From Siphonodentalium dalli (lineage: Eukaryota > Mollusca > Scaphopoda > Gadilida > Siphonodentaliidae): a stretch of 64,000 nucleotides of DNA. The translations under genes and the position numbers were made by a program. The notes beneath the pieces were generated by a model. It did not search any database. It saw only the letters and a program-made list of their open reading frames with translations, and was not told the origin of the DNA. Location: contig CP136062.1 in assembly GCA_032622095.1 (NCBI GenBank), positions 56,928,420-56,992,419 on the forward strand. Reading direction: 5' to 3'. Each line of letters starts with the position of its first letter. Within the stretch, counting starts at the first letter, position 1. Shown here one piece after another: positions 11,701 to 26,700 of this stretch.

Positions 11701-14700
11701 AGAACATCCTTTTGACGGCGTGTTTCTGGGCCACAAAAAAATTGAAATAACAGACTTCAAAAATCGATATCTGATCACTCTGAGCTTTGATGGGTATGTT
11801 CCTCGACTCGAATCAAATATGTTTTACCCCCGAAGCCAAAGAAATAGTAGTTTAGGGGTGTTTAATCGGATTGAGTACCTCTAAATAGAATGTTCTATTC
11901 TCTAACCCGGATAGAAATAAAAAAACAGCCCACATAAATACAGCAGTAAACTTGATATATATCATATAAGTGATACGTTGAAAATAATTTAAATAATACA
12001 AATATTTAATAATAAAATAATTTAATAATAATTAAAGGTACTCAATCTGATTTAACGCTCCTAAATTACTATTTCTTTGACTTCGGGGGTAAACAATATT
12101 TGATTTGAGTCGAAGAAACCACCCACCAAAGCTTTAGAGTGATCAGCTATCGATTTTTGAAGTTTGTTATTTCAATTATTTGTGGCCCAGAAACACGCCG
12201 TCAAACGAATGGTCTTGGTCAAAATTGTTGATGAAGATGGATAACTCTAAAAACAAGTGGTAATATGGCAAAATTTCGAGAATACTCAAGTGATAATAGG
12301 CCATATTTTGTTGAACAAACTTTTGATAACTAACACGTCTTGTGAAATGTTATACCATAGTTGACAGTGGTTAGCATTATTATGTTTCAATTATTCGATT
12401 CTGAAATGGAAAACAGCCCACACAAATGCAGCAGTAAACCTTATATTTATCATATAAGTGATACGTTGAAAATAATTTAAATAATACAAATATTTAATAA
12501 TAAAATAATTTAATAATTAAAGGTACTCAATCCGATTTAACGCTCCTAAATTACTGTTTCTTTGACTTCGGGGGTAAAAAATATTTGATTTGAGTCGAGG
12601 AACCCACCATCAAAGCTTTAGAGTGATCAGATATCGACATCCAGTTAAAGATGACACGTCATATTGGACCACCATATGTACGTGTTCTGTACCAGTAAAT
12701 AATGAGATCGGACACAAGAGCTAATTAGTATGATGTATATAGGGTCAGATGTCGATTTACAGAAAGTGGAAGTTTTAATACGTTTTGATTTATGTCAGCC
12801 TGGCAAAAATGTAATTGACCGTCTCTTATAAAGAGCGTTAATGATTATGTCGCACACAAGCGGTACATTATAAAGAGCGTTCATGCTTATGTCGCACACA
12901 AACGGTAGATACTAAAGAGCGTTCATACTTATGTCGCACACAATCGGTAGATAATAAAGAGCGTTCATGTTTATGTCGCACACAAGGGGTAGATAATAAA
13001 GAGCGTTCATGTTTACATGTAGGTCGCACACAAGCGGTAGATAATAAAGAGCGTTCATGCTTCTGTCGCACACAAACGGTAGATAATAAAGAGCGTTCAT
13101 GTTTATGTCGCACACAAGCGGTAGATACTAAAGAGCGTTCATGCTTCTGTCGCACACAAGCGGTAGATAATAAAGAGCTTTCTCAATAATTATCTAGAAT
13201 GAGACTAGACTCAGTTTGATAGCAAAAACAGACGGAACAAGGAAGCTGATAGTGACGAGGGAGGGCATTCTTTTTAACAATAATAAATATGCGGGGTTGT
13301 GGGGGTGTTCGTATGTCACGCTAAACTTATGATGGCGTCAAAATATTTCTTCGAAAAAAGTTCCTGTACCGATTGTATTTGTTTCTCAGCAACAGAAATA
13401 ACAAACAACGAATTAAGTACATTTATTATCCATGACACTCAATCATGCCCGTGGTTTAAGTTTCATTTTATTCGTATATGGAATCCTTCAATGTGTACAT
13501 TATTTCGAAATTGATTACTTTAAAGGTCACCCCATGCATCCGGATATGCTAGTAGCGGAAGACATGCTCGTAGCGGAATAACCACATGGCCCGCGATTTG
13601 CACATCGTCTTTAGTTGTCGTAAGTTATTTCATAAAACACGGTTTATTTTACCTTGATTCTTTTTTAAACGTTAACAGCGATAATCGGTCTACAGAAATG
13701 AGCGGTTGTGGTTTCCGCAATTTGCATATTACTGTTCGATAATCGGGTTTTATACGAAAATTATGACCTGAAATACTTACTCGATATAAGTTTTATCAAA
13801 TATTAATGAATCTTTGCATTGGCACATTATATAACATACAATCTCTCAAAGTATGATATCTTAGCTTCAAAATGAACTGGACATGTTTGCGATGTCAATC
13901 ATATTAGTGCCTGAAAAATTAGTTTCCATGGAGGCACTCACTTGGTTTTGGGGCATGTCTATAGCAAACGTAAAACCAATGCTATAGACATGCCATATGT
14001 TCTTGCTATGACCTGCATATATGGTAATTTTTTACAATGGAAAATGTAGAAACATGACTGAAAATTATGTCTATTATATTAAGGGAATATCCGCGGAAAT
14101 AGCAATGTATGCAAAGACTATATTATCTGGGCGCTTACCACGGAAATCGTAATTTTATGTAAGAAATGCAAATTTTGCCACAATTTTTGGCCTAACTTCC
14201 CGGTAAAATATGATTAAACTTCGTCCATGTTTAAAGAAGTTTGATGTACAGTTGGGTAAATTATAGCCACAAATAGTACCGCCACCGCCAACCACTGGTA
14301 TGTGTTGGTTTCGGTGCAACATGTGTCTAACCGTGAACGGCGTGCAAATCGCGGGCCATGTGGTTATTCCGCTACGAGCATGTCTTCCGCTACGAGCATG
14401 TCCGGATGCAAGGGGTGAAGGTATGACAAGAAAACCATCAATGGGAACAGTCATTGCGTGCGTCATGGTTGGAATGATTTTTAACCATGGTCAATTATAG
14501 GGGAAAATATCCCATGCCTCAAAAACGGATCAAACACTTGTACCATTGCGGAATTTTCATTCCCAAAAACAAAAAGAGTAGTTTCGACTGCACGCATACC
14601 AATCGGAGATCTATGGTACCTGGTACTCGATTGTGTCAGTTCTGGTAAGTTACGCGGAGTAGCATACACTATTAAATTACCGGTGTTCATAATATTCAAC

Positions 14701-17700
14701 ACGTTTTCCGCGTCCATATTACACATGTTATGAATTCTACAGTATGCACCTCTGGGATTGGTCAACAATATCATAGCACATACTCTTTCTCAACCGAAGA
14801 AGAGATGGACCAGATCTAGAGTTGAGCAGTGCTGACTTTCTCGCAACTAATTCTCGAAATGTATGCACAATGGTCGAAAATATTCAGAAATCAGGAACAA
14901 TTTGGATAGTGGAATTGTGTAAGTTGATAACGGGTACCCTCTGATTTTGTGTTATGCCTGATGCACAGACAACTAGATGCTCTTTAGTATAATTCGTGTA
15001 GATAATGATTAAATGATATTTAAAATAAACTATTCATTGGTACTAAGTATAGGAGATATGGCACAGCACATGTTATATTTACGTCTCCGAAACATGCCGA
15101 GTCTGGGACTATACAACACACAAGGCGCCTATTTTTAGAAGCAAATTTAATTTTTGAGAACCCCGGCTCGTGACGGCGAGCGCTTTGCGACTCAAAGTCC
15201 GACGTCAATACCACACGGCCACCGAAGCAACCCCCAAAAAAGGAAGCTCAAATGTCCGCTGTATTCCGACGTCGCACTTAGGACACTATATGCACATTTT
15301 AGGTCTCTATTGTATGTAAGTATAGGAGATATGGCACAGCATTTCGGAGACGTAAATATAACATGTGCTGTGCCATATCTCATATACTTACATACAATAG
15401 AGCCCTAAAATGTGCATATAGTGTCCTAAGTGCGACGTCGGAATACAGCGGACATTTGAGCTTCCTTTTTTTGGGGTCGCTTCGGTGGCCGTGTGCATAT
15501 GGTATTGACGTAGGACTTTGAGTCGCAAGGCGCGCTCGCCGTCACGGGCCGGGGTTCGAATCCCATCAATCCCCAAAAAAAAATTTGCGCTGCCTCAAAA
15601 ATTAAATTTGCTTCTATTCATTGGTAGTTGATACAGAGTATACAACAATGAAACCCTGTTGTTATAAATATCAAAGACAACTGCAACAAAAAACCTAATC
15701 AATTCTTAGTCGAAAAAATTTAAATGTTAAACATGGGATAAACTTCGCGTATAGCTTGCCCGATCAGCATGAGTCCGCATAAACCAGGGTCAGTATCAGC
15801 CGGATTAAATCGTGCATCTGGACAAGTGTGTCCGGTGTTCATAGTTTAGATCGATTCTCGTCTGATAGCCATGTTTGTCATAAGAAATTAATGGCGGTTT
15901 CAATGTGGTCATGGGATTTTGACAGTGAGAAAAATTCAGCAAACCGCACGAACCCCAAAGGGGTTCGTGCGGGGTTTGCTGATTTTTATCGCGGTCAAAA
16001 CGCATGACCACGTTGAATCCGCCGTTTATTATGTATATTTATTATCAACTAGGATTGTCTGTCTTTCCCATTATTTATGCAACTTTGAATGAACGCATGC
16101 ATGGAGTTCAGTTCTGACAGTTCAAATCCGCGCTTGTTAGAAAACCAAACATTGGGAGAATCCGCTGATGGAGAGCGGAAAAACGCAATTTCACAGTAAA
16201 GTATATGTAAACACATAAAGGACGAAATATCTTGTTAACTTGTAATGAATGTAGACGTGTTGACTTCAAGAATGATAATATCTTAAACTAACAATTAAGT
16301 TTCGGTTGTGGATGATAAGAAATTGACAACATGACGTTCTACCATAATGATATATTTGTGAGGTCGTGGGTTGTGTAATCAGAGGAGATGAGTTTTAGTT
16401 GCAGGTAACAACACTGATTGTAGACCAAAACAAATTGCTTGCCAAATCCGGACGTGCTGAATAGTCAAGCAGTCGTTCTTGCCCGACAATCCCCGGTGAT
16501 TTCCGGGATCAATGTGTTCATAAACATATGTACTACATTGGAAGTGACGTCACGTTACGTTCATAGGTTTATGAACACATTGACTCAGGGGGCGTGTCTA
16601 TCGTAACGCTATGGGGAAATCGGAAGCGATATTAGGTGTATGTAAATATAGTGGAATGAACAAATAAGCTGAGCAGCAATATCCCCATAACCGGGAGATC
16701 AACAATATCCCCATAACCGGGAGATCAACAATATCCCCATAACCGGTAGATCAACAATATCCCCATAACCGGTAGATCAACAGAGAAAGTTATAAAGCTA
16801 AATTGCATTTTTTTTTAAATATGACTATTTGGGGAATTTCCTGCAAACATTCTAAGAACTCTTTGGATCTCCGGTGTAATGTGTTTTCAGTTATTCTTTA
16901 GCTCAGTTTACTGTCAAAGTTATGGATTTTGTAGACGCCACGTGATAAGTAGGTAAGGATTTTAATAAAATATAACTTTGTGAATTGTAAGCGATTATTA
17001 CACGACCGGATTAAACTCCACATGACATGTAACTGGGGGACCATTGTTTAATATCTAACTACGTCTCAACACATCGTTTCACACGCCTCCAGAGCAGCAT
17101 TGTGTTCATTATCGTGAGTCGTGTTATACTTACAGGTGGGAATATGAGCTTTAATCTCTTGGAACATGGCTGTGTTTTTTATGAAGATTAGTCGGCCGCA
17201 CATCTGATTACAGGCCGACATAGCATCAACATGGTTCTTTGTATCAGTGCTGATATATGTACAGATCCCTGCGTCTGACAGCCACACCATGTTGCTCCCG
17301 GTGCAATCTATAACACAATGGATGATACATGTGTATATTCGTTGTTGGTGGGATTGTGGGTTGTTCGTAAGATGATATGTGTACATTTTTAATGACCATA
17401 ACATATCATAACATTGTTCCTTTGAACAATTTTCCACATAACTAACACCAGAGTGTTGTTATGTTATCAAGTCAACAATTTGCTATCAATCTTCGCAACG
17501 TATATAGCCCACAATTTTACTTCCCCAATTTCTGGAATGTTGGGCAATGGTAGTCGAAAAAACCAACATCGCGCCCAGTTATTTGTGAACAGTCGTTTAT
17601 TTAATGATATACACACTGAAAAAGAGAACTATATATTGCATCTTCGTGTCCAATGTTCAAAACCAAAGTGGAGAATATGCTAACGGGAAAAAATGGTTCG

Positions 17701-20700
17701 ACTAAAGGTATGCGCAAAACAATTCGTCACCACCCATTACCTGACATTGTCCACTGTCCACACAACTACATGAACAACCACTTCCATACAAAACACAGAC
17801 CCATAACGCATCTGGTAGTTACGTCATGTATCAGCCCACGACAGGAACAATTCACCTAGCTACCCCATTATATATGTCAACCCAAAGTCAGAACGTACTG
17901 GCTGGCTATGCCCCAATAACAACTATCGGTGACATGGGCGCTGCATGGGGGTATTTATCTTAGATGTTCTAACTCCCCCACCTGAACTCTGGGAAACTGC
18001 ATTTCCATGCACCCCTATTGATTAGGAAACTGACAATTCAAACCCCTATGGTTATAGAAAGGTCCGATCTGACACAAGGTTGTGAAATGTCTAACTGTTG
18101 GTCATTTCATTTAAAATTACTGAAAGTAGGGATATGTGAATATTGGCCTAAAACGACACCATTTTACACTGAATATCGGTTGGAAACTCAAATTATCTAA
18201 ATAATTGAAACTCGTTTTTCAACCTGACATTTCCAACTACTGCAACTAGACCGTTTATTATACGTGTTGAATGTCCAACTGGGTCACTATCTAGGTACAT
18301 CCCTGTAACATCAAACCACTATCCATCATCTAGGATCCTCCCTGTGACAACTTATTGTTGGGAGGCATTCATTTAGCCAGATACGTACATGTAAGTCCAG
18401 AAAAACTTGAAACGTATGAATTCATATGTTATCCTATTTAAAATAACACCCGAAAGAACACATTGCCTTATCTCAGCCAACGCCGATATAAGTACGATTC
18501 TCACTATCTAGTCGCGACGGCTTCTAAATTCGACACACGCCATACCTGACAATGGGCGCCAAATGTTTGGCTATATTCGTAATGTAATGCATTTAAAAAA
18601 CTTACCCGAAAACTTCACACGTGCATAATTTATAAGCCCAATGTTAACCCAGTTTCGGAGAGATTGGCCATTGGTAATCGAAAACACCAACATCCCGTTA
18701 TTTGCGAACAGTGTTGTGAACAATCCAAAGTGGAGGATATGCTAATGGAGAAACTGGATCGACACCAGGTTTGCGCAACAAACACTCCGTCACCACCAAT
18801 TAGAACCACAAATCTAGATATACCCCATTATATATGACAACCCAAAATCTAAACGCACTGGCCAGCTACGCCTCAATAACAACCATCAGCGACAGGGACG
18901 CTGGGGATAGGCCTATCATCTTAGATTTTCTAATTGCCCCCCCCCCCCCATGTGGAATAGACCTAAACTCTGGAAATTTTATTTGCATGCATACCCGTTG
19001 ATTATAAATCATGCAATTGATAACTCAAACCCGACTGGTTAGTCATTTTCAACCTGACACCCTAAAGGTTGTAAACATTCCAACCGTTGGCCATGTCATT
19101 TAACATTACTAAAAATGGGATATATGAATCTTGGTTAAACAAAACGATATAATTTTACACTCTATATATCGGTTGTAAACTCAAACTATTGGAATAATCG
19201 AAACTTGTTTTCGTTATGAAATTTCCAGCTATACCATTGATTCGGGTGTGGAGTTTCCAACTATAAAATATTGTGGGGGGGGGGGGCTATTAGATAGCTA
19301 CATCCCGGTAAAATCAACCCATGAACTATGCACCTCCCTGTGATGGCACCTTGTGGGGAGGCGTTAGTATAGCCAGGTGTTTACGTCCAGAAAATTCATG
19401 AAATATATTCCTGTATTATCCTTTATAAAATAACCTCCGAAAGAAAACCACACATTGCCTTTTTCGGCCAACGCTTATATAATGAGTGACTGTTTTCATC
19501 AGCGGTCGTAAGTGCGTCTGGTCGCGATGACTTCTAAGATCGAACCATGCACTCCATAACTATGGCTGAGTTCAATTAGTTCTCTCTCATCTGGTGATGC
19601 TATTTTTTTCTTTTTCGTCGATGTTGGTTGGTCCACTAATCAATAATAATAATCATACTCGATCCATTTGTTACACGCATTCTACATGTACCCCGTTCTA
19701 ATGTGTGGGATAATGTTTTGCCCTGATGAGAATGAGCACTCAATAACCATATACTGCCCCCCCCCCCCGAGGACAGGGGGGGGGGTACAGCCACTAGCAT
19801 ACTGATTAATTCAGCCAACCAACTGCTGTGCGAAACTGAAGTCAGACCAACGGCAGGCTGTGAAATCGTCTCGCTGTGTTGACAGTTAAGGCAAGTCCGA
19901 CGCGATAACTGGGCCACTGAGCTCCACAAATGCTTACTTGTCATCATCAATTGTCCTCCGATGCCGATGTCAATGTGTATTGTAATACTTATTGATAATA
20001 CATATGTTTAAATCAATGCTTACTAACCTCCCTGGTTCGGTCGAACGCAGCATGTCAATAGCTCTAGGTCGTCTCCCTGACACCATCGCCCGCCATATCG
20101 CGGTTCTGGTTTATTGCACCGCCTTGTTCTTGTCTTCACTCCATGATATCCGGCATAAACAGATACGCACACATTGGAAACTGTCCACAGCGCCCATTCT
20201 CCATCGACTATAATTATTAAACAGACTTCTAAACTCTTAAATATAACAGCACAATCATATATAAGTACCCTAGAGTGCATATAAGCCATAGAGTGCCTAC
20301 TGTGGTAACTTCATATAGTACCAAGGGTATTATATGGTCCCAGAACCTAGACATAATTACATATACTATAGAGTAGCAACATGTTGGTCCAAGCTGATTG
20401 GATGCGGCGACCAGGTGGTGCACGCTAAATGTTCACATTGAAGGGAAAGACATAGCCGTAATTTGATCGTCTCCGCTTTAGTTTTACAGTATATACCGTA
20501 TAACAACGGATGAAACACGACATAACATCCCGCGTACATATTTGATTTGTGCCAGTTCGGACTAGGGTTACAATTTTAATGTGACCCTTTAATTACATTG
20601 TTCCGTAACTTGGTGGTGATCAGAATTACCGAAGTCGTATTCTCGTAATCATATTATTTTGGGGCGAATTTCTACACTACCACAGTGTATAGCGTTAACA

Positions 20701-23700
20701 CGGTCTTATTTCGGTTTGTATGTGAACCGGACAGATGTAAATCTGTGAAAATCGAACTGTCTGCGACGAACTGATGACGGATCCGATTCCATCCAATATC
20801 ACTGATCACTGAACCAGTCACAATATGTTATTTCAATGCATTGACTTTGTTCAGTTACAGCTATATATATGCTCTAATTAATCGACCTATCGAACAAGGT
20901 TATAGGCCACTAATGGCCGCGGTTGTACTGCCATTCGCCCACGAGACCAAGTGGAATTACGCGATTGCGAGCAGATGACATTAGGTATCTGCGATAATCA
21001 TATTGCGGTACACTGTTAGAAAAAATACCGTCGCTTTAATGGTCTGAGACCGCGCAACATCGCTGCCAACCTTTGACCGTTAAACATGCGGTCAGGCCGT
21101 AGCATGTTCCACGGTGTAAAACCGTTTGTAACTAATAAAGGTCAGACCAATAGTATTTTGCATGGGTCAACACCAATTGTTTGCTCTTAATTTGCTAATT
21201 AGCCAGGTTCCCATGGTGACAATATGATTTCCCGGTAGGCATTACGATTCATGTGTTTTTTGAATGGTCGAAACAAGTATTATTCGTAACTGAAAAATAC
21301 ATCTTAGTTCTTCTGTTACGATCATAGTTTTGATGAAATGTAAATCCTCAATGCATAAAGTGATAGACAATACTTATGAAACTTTGCAGTTAGCAGAGGA
21401 TCAAGCTTGTTATCTACCTCGTAGAATTTAATCGGGAAAAGGCTGTGCGCCCGTAATTTATTCGCCTTTCACTAACTACTGTATAAATATGGCTGTAAAT
21501 AAAAAACGATACTAGTAATAGCTGATAAGCCAAACCATCGCTATTCAGTTACAAGTAAAACTAATTTCGACCATTCTAAAACATGAATCTGCATGCCCTT
21601 TTAAGACATACAAAGAACAAAGCTACATGTTTCACAGTTAAAACTCAAATTTATGTACATGTAAAAGTAAAATATCTTAATGGCATACTTGTTGGTAACA
21701 TGTAAGGCGTGAAATTGTCCAGTCACTTGTAAACAGTTTTTGTTTTAACAGGTGAATCCGTACATAACGACAATACAGTACCATTCAGAAGAAGTTGTAT
21801 TTTTAGGCGCACCTTTATTGCGATATTGAGCGAACTTAATTTCGAAAAAGGCGTGATTATAGCACAATACCAAAAATCTGTTGCGCTTATTATAGCAATA
21901 TTGAATGCAAAATATTGCGACACTAAGCGCGCTAAATTTCATACAGACCCGATAGTGTTATATTTATATTAGGTAAATACTGTGCATATAGTGTACGTAT
22001 AGCATTTACAACAATAATTATATACAAATCTAAAACATTTGTCTCTGTTTATATTATAAACGATACAGAAGAAGCAATAATTTGATTTAAATGTCACAAT
22101 TTTGAGGGCAAGATGTCGCAATATTAAGAGCAAAATATTGAGATATTAGCGCAAAATATTGCAATAATATTACGAGCAATATTATTGCGATATTGGGAGC
22201 GAAAATAGCGTGCTTAATATACCATTTCCTTTGATTGGTACTGTATATCAATAACAGCTAGTTGGAATTGGAACCTTCAAGACCACAGCAAATCCCATAA
22301 TAAATGTGCGACAATGTTCTCCTGTAGAGTACATTTTTCGATGAAATTTTAAAGCATGATGCATCAAACTGTATAATGATAAGATAAGAACATCCAACCA
22401 ATAGTGCACTCCCGGTAAATTGTCGTAATAACGTGACGATAACATGCATGGCGAATGATGACAATGTCTCATATCCACACGTTTCAATGAAAATTGATGA
22501 ACACGGTATGAATTGCTCCGTGTAATTGTAAAGTTGTACTAGTAAGTTGGAATTGTATATATGTGATCATCCGTCACTGCACGGCGTCAGTTCATTGTTT
22601 ACGGTGTTGTTGTTGTTGTGACATTGAATCTCTTGTGAATTACACTGGTGAGTACAGTACATGTATATCCTTTCTTGTAAATGTACATGCATGTGCTTTG
22701 AAACAATCAGATTCATCATTCAGAACACTGCCAACTGGATTGAACAACACTGTCATCAGGTCATTGTCAACATTATAATATTAATAGCTGCTCGTTGTTG
22801 TTATTATTGCCACTATTGTGTGACATCGAAGCTCGTGTTAATTGTACCTGTATCCTCTCATGTCAGTAAATGTGACAGTGTTTTGATAGCCACAGCACTA
22901 TCAATTTCAACATCAGCACTGAGTCGAATAAAGTCAGGTTACAGCCGACCACGGATCATGCCATGATTGATTGGCATGAACCTCTACTCTCGAATTTAGT
23001 GGAAATTGTCACTGATTAAGCCGGTTTTCGCAAAATTGAAAATTGTTCGGTTATCAAAGGAACCGAAATCAGACCGTCTTAACAACTGTCCACAATTGAA
23101 AAGGTAACATTTTCCCAAAATTTGTAATTTGCCAACGATAAATGACGAATAAAATAGGTATGTGTTAAAGCGGGAACTTAAACCCGGATTTGATAATAAC
23201 GTACCCATGATCATACGTATGGACCCGCATAACACAGATTGTATGCCGGATTAATAATATATATTAAATATCAGCAGAGTCAGGTTCAGTTATACTGTAT
23301 GGAGTCATTGCCGTATATAATATGGTCGCCGATAAATATACTATTGAAATTTGACTGCATGACTTTGAATCACGAAAATATTTAATTTAGACAATTTTCA
23401 TGGGCACATAAAATAACGGTAAAAAAAACAGTCAAACTGACGAAACTGTAGGGGACCGTCGATTATGACGGTCAGAAACCGTCGAACAGACAGTATTTTC
23501 TAACAGAGTAACAGTATTTTCTAATGTTTTGGTAGGTTATAATTTAGAAATAATTTAACACATTTATAAAAAAAATCCTCAAGACTATACTAACAGTATA
23601 TTATATGATAGTATGAATGCGATATTGTCCACAAAACGGACATCGTGTAAGGCGATAAATTGTTTATATGCAGTACGCACAGAAGGAGCGATAAGCAAAA

Positions 23701-26700
23701 CACGCAACACCGTGGCAATACTTTTGGGAGAGTGATTCAATGTGACCAATTCAACACCGAACTATTGAGTGGCGAGGATTAGCGAGCGCTTTAACGCCAC
23801 GCTGTAAACAACATGGTGGCACTTTTATCCAAGGATCACGTAGTTATGTCTCCCCGGTGTTTATATTTTTGATTTATCGCACACTATTTACGTACTGTAC
23901 AACAGGTTATGTAACATAATTTGGCTTTTGTCTACATATCACAGCGTACGAACTTGACAATAAATATACTATTTACGCGATATTCTTTCTGTTTTGGTGG
24001 TTTTACCGGGTGAGACTATTTTAACAGCAATACCATTGCGAAAGCCATCCGTATATTTAAAGTGATGTGAAACACTCCGGCAGGGTGAGCAAATAGAAAT
24101 GAAGAATAAAGTTGCTCAAAGTAGATGTATTTACGAATATTAATCGAAATTGACAACACATACCGTCACTCTTATCTATTAATTAAATGCAATGACGCTT
24201 GATGGCGAAATCTTTTGAGTTAGTTTATCGCCAATTGTTGCGTCCCAAATTGAGATGTAAATATTTACAATTGAGCGTAGTTCATACGATGTTTTCTGTC
24301 GAGTGGTATGGTCGATTTCTTTGAAATTTTCGGTGATGTTAGTAGAATGCTACATTCCCAGGTTAGCATAGATTCTGAGAACTAACTTATACGTGTATCG
24401 CACTCGAACAAGTCCATAATATCTTTAAACTGATATATTGTCGGTTGGTGGATATCGATTAAAATTGCTCTCAAACTGTACTCTGATCTAATGCGTGTTA
24501 AATCAGTCCGCATTATGTAACTGTTACTACTGAACACGTACAAGTCACAACGACTTTACTGAATGTTTACCTCAGATTAATTAACATATTTGAAGTATTG
24601 AATGAATCAATCTGTATTCAACACAGATCAGATACCTAGAATTACCAACCTGTCTAATTGTTTTATTTTACTGAGCTTTTTATTTATGTGTGACCTCAAT
24701 TTTACCAATGTAGAATAGCCATGTGTAACTTCAAAAAAATATATTGTCCATCAATTGGGAACTGTACCAAGCCTTGTTCCCAAAACAATATATTGAACCT
24801 TAGTTCGTACAATTATGAAGCCGAAATTTACTACACCGAGTATTGGTGCTTAAAACCACGAGACATAATTATTATATCATTGTATTTATGCAAATGTTGT
24901 TCATACATGTATGTCTGCGATAGCAATCCGAGTGGGTGTTTGCGCCAGTTTGTGTCTGTCGACCATAGCATTTGAGGTATAACTGTAAAATATATGGTAT
25001 GGTATACTGAGGTACGAAGAAATACAGTGTACTGTACAATTTTCAGTTTAAACTTTACGTTTACGGTGTAGGAAAATATACGGTGTACTGTTTATTTCAC
25101 GGTATATTATTGGTGGCAATTTACTGTCGGTATTTTACCACGAAATTTACAGCCAATATTTTACAGTGAAGAAAAAAACATTGCGGCATCGGATCGTCTT
25201 CAGAATCGAATTTGGTCATGTGAACATGTGGTGGAATGGCTGGAGACCATCGGGTTGTCACCCTCGTCTGACCAAGTTAAAGGTTTAATATGTCTTATTT
25301 ATAATGTTTACTTTAATTACACACATAACTCCTCAATTCAATTTCAATTTGTTTAATCTTTTCGACCAAATTACATAGGTATTAAGATAACATATAATAC
25401 GTTTATGTACATGGCTTACATAACACATATTCAAGTTATATACATTATAATATATAAACAGTATTTACATGTACTGATCTCACAATTAATTTTTATTTTT
25501 ATTTAACATCTAACATTATATACATGTGTAATTATGCCCAAACCTTCAAATACCTTCAAATACTTCGTTAATACCACCAGTGTTACTTGACAGTACACTA
25601 CTACCCTCGATCTACAATGTACTATAAGCCTCACGACAGACAAAGGATTCATTATTGTTAATTAGTATTACTGTTTTATTGGCGGCCCCTTTGTTTGATA
25701 GTGCACTGCCATGAACGCCGTTTATTACCCATTAAGCTGTATCATTTATCAATTAGCAGATGATAATACTATAAATGTGATTCTCATGTCGCTCCTGTTA
25801 CAACATAAATTTGGGTTTTGAATTAGATTTCCTATTTTGGGGTAAAAAAAACTTTGGCCAATTTGTTTTCCATTTTCTAAAAAAAAAACAATGGAGATTT
25901 GGTCTATGTCAGTGTGAACCCTGCTCGACAGGTATATGTCAGTGTGAACCTTGCTCGACATGTACTCCAGAGTACCTGGATAGGTACTCCACATGATACA
26001 TGGTACTCCACACCGGGCATGTACATAACCTAAGTAGGCATTCCTGGGGTACCTGGGGTTTTAAAGACCCACTTAATTTTCGAGTTACCGAATATTTTTA
26101 TGGTGCCTTGATATACGGTTTTAGTAACAATCTTGCCACGAAATATAATTAAAATACTATGTCATCACTATTTGGAACGTCTGTGTCTCAGAAGGTGCCC
26201 ATAGAGTAATAGAAAATAGCAGATATCATTTCACCCGTTATGGCTCCCATAACGCAACATTCAAAGTACAGTTTTATTTTCAATGGAAGGGGAATAACTG
26301 TATAACAAAATATATAGATATCGTCAGCTCAAGTATACTTCAATTAATTTACAGCCATATTAATTCCCATACGAAAAAACATAGGCTCATGTTTAAATGC
26401 AATAGAAACGATGTCATGAAAATTTAAAGACACTGTTTGTTTAATTTCCAACATCACTGCAATAATAGCAAGTTCTGTGCATTATCAGTTGACAACAAAA
26501 TAACTGTTTGAAAGCACTCAATTTAACACTATATGAAGTTGCAGTATGCACGATCATCCACATTAGTGTGAATAAAGATGTTGCCATAATGGACAATGCA
26601 GCAAAGGACCGACTCGGTCGCTGATTGGTGGATTATAACGGCCAATAATTATTTGATTGACGGCTGTAAGAAGGATCCGTTATCCATGTACATGGAGTTT

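Noticed and set aside
12868-13155. A 95-codon minus frame encoding 14-residue repeats
   Set aside because: It is produced by a 42-bp minisatellite, whose length is divisible by three. No start context, flanking exon or splice site supports coding.
15472-15575. A tRNA gene
   Set aside because: The B box is perfect and an A-box-like word exists, but the T stem and the acceptor stem pair poorly and the distance between boxes is too long. Better seen as a tRNA-derived retroelement part.
21723-22966. Several 60-100-codon frames within the 2.5-kb transposon
   Set aside because: They are not preserved as frames in the inverted copy at 34645-38122 and show no transposase motif.
24721-24975. A Cys-containing 84-codon plus frame
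   Set aside because: Eight or so cysteines without a known spacing, no signal peptide, no splice sites; lies in intron 4 on the opposite strand.
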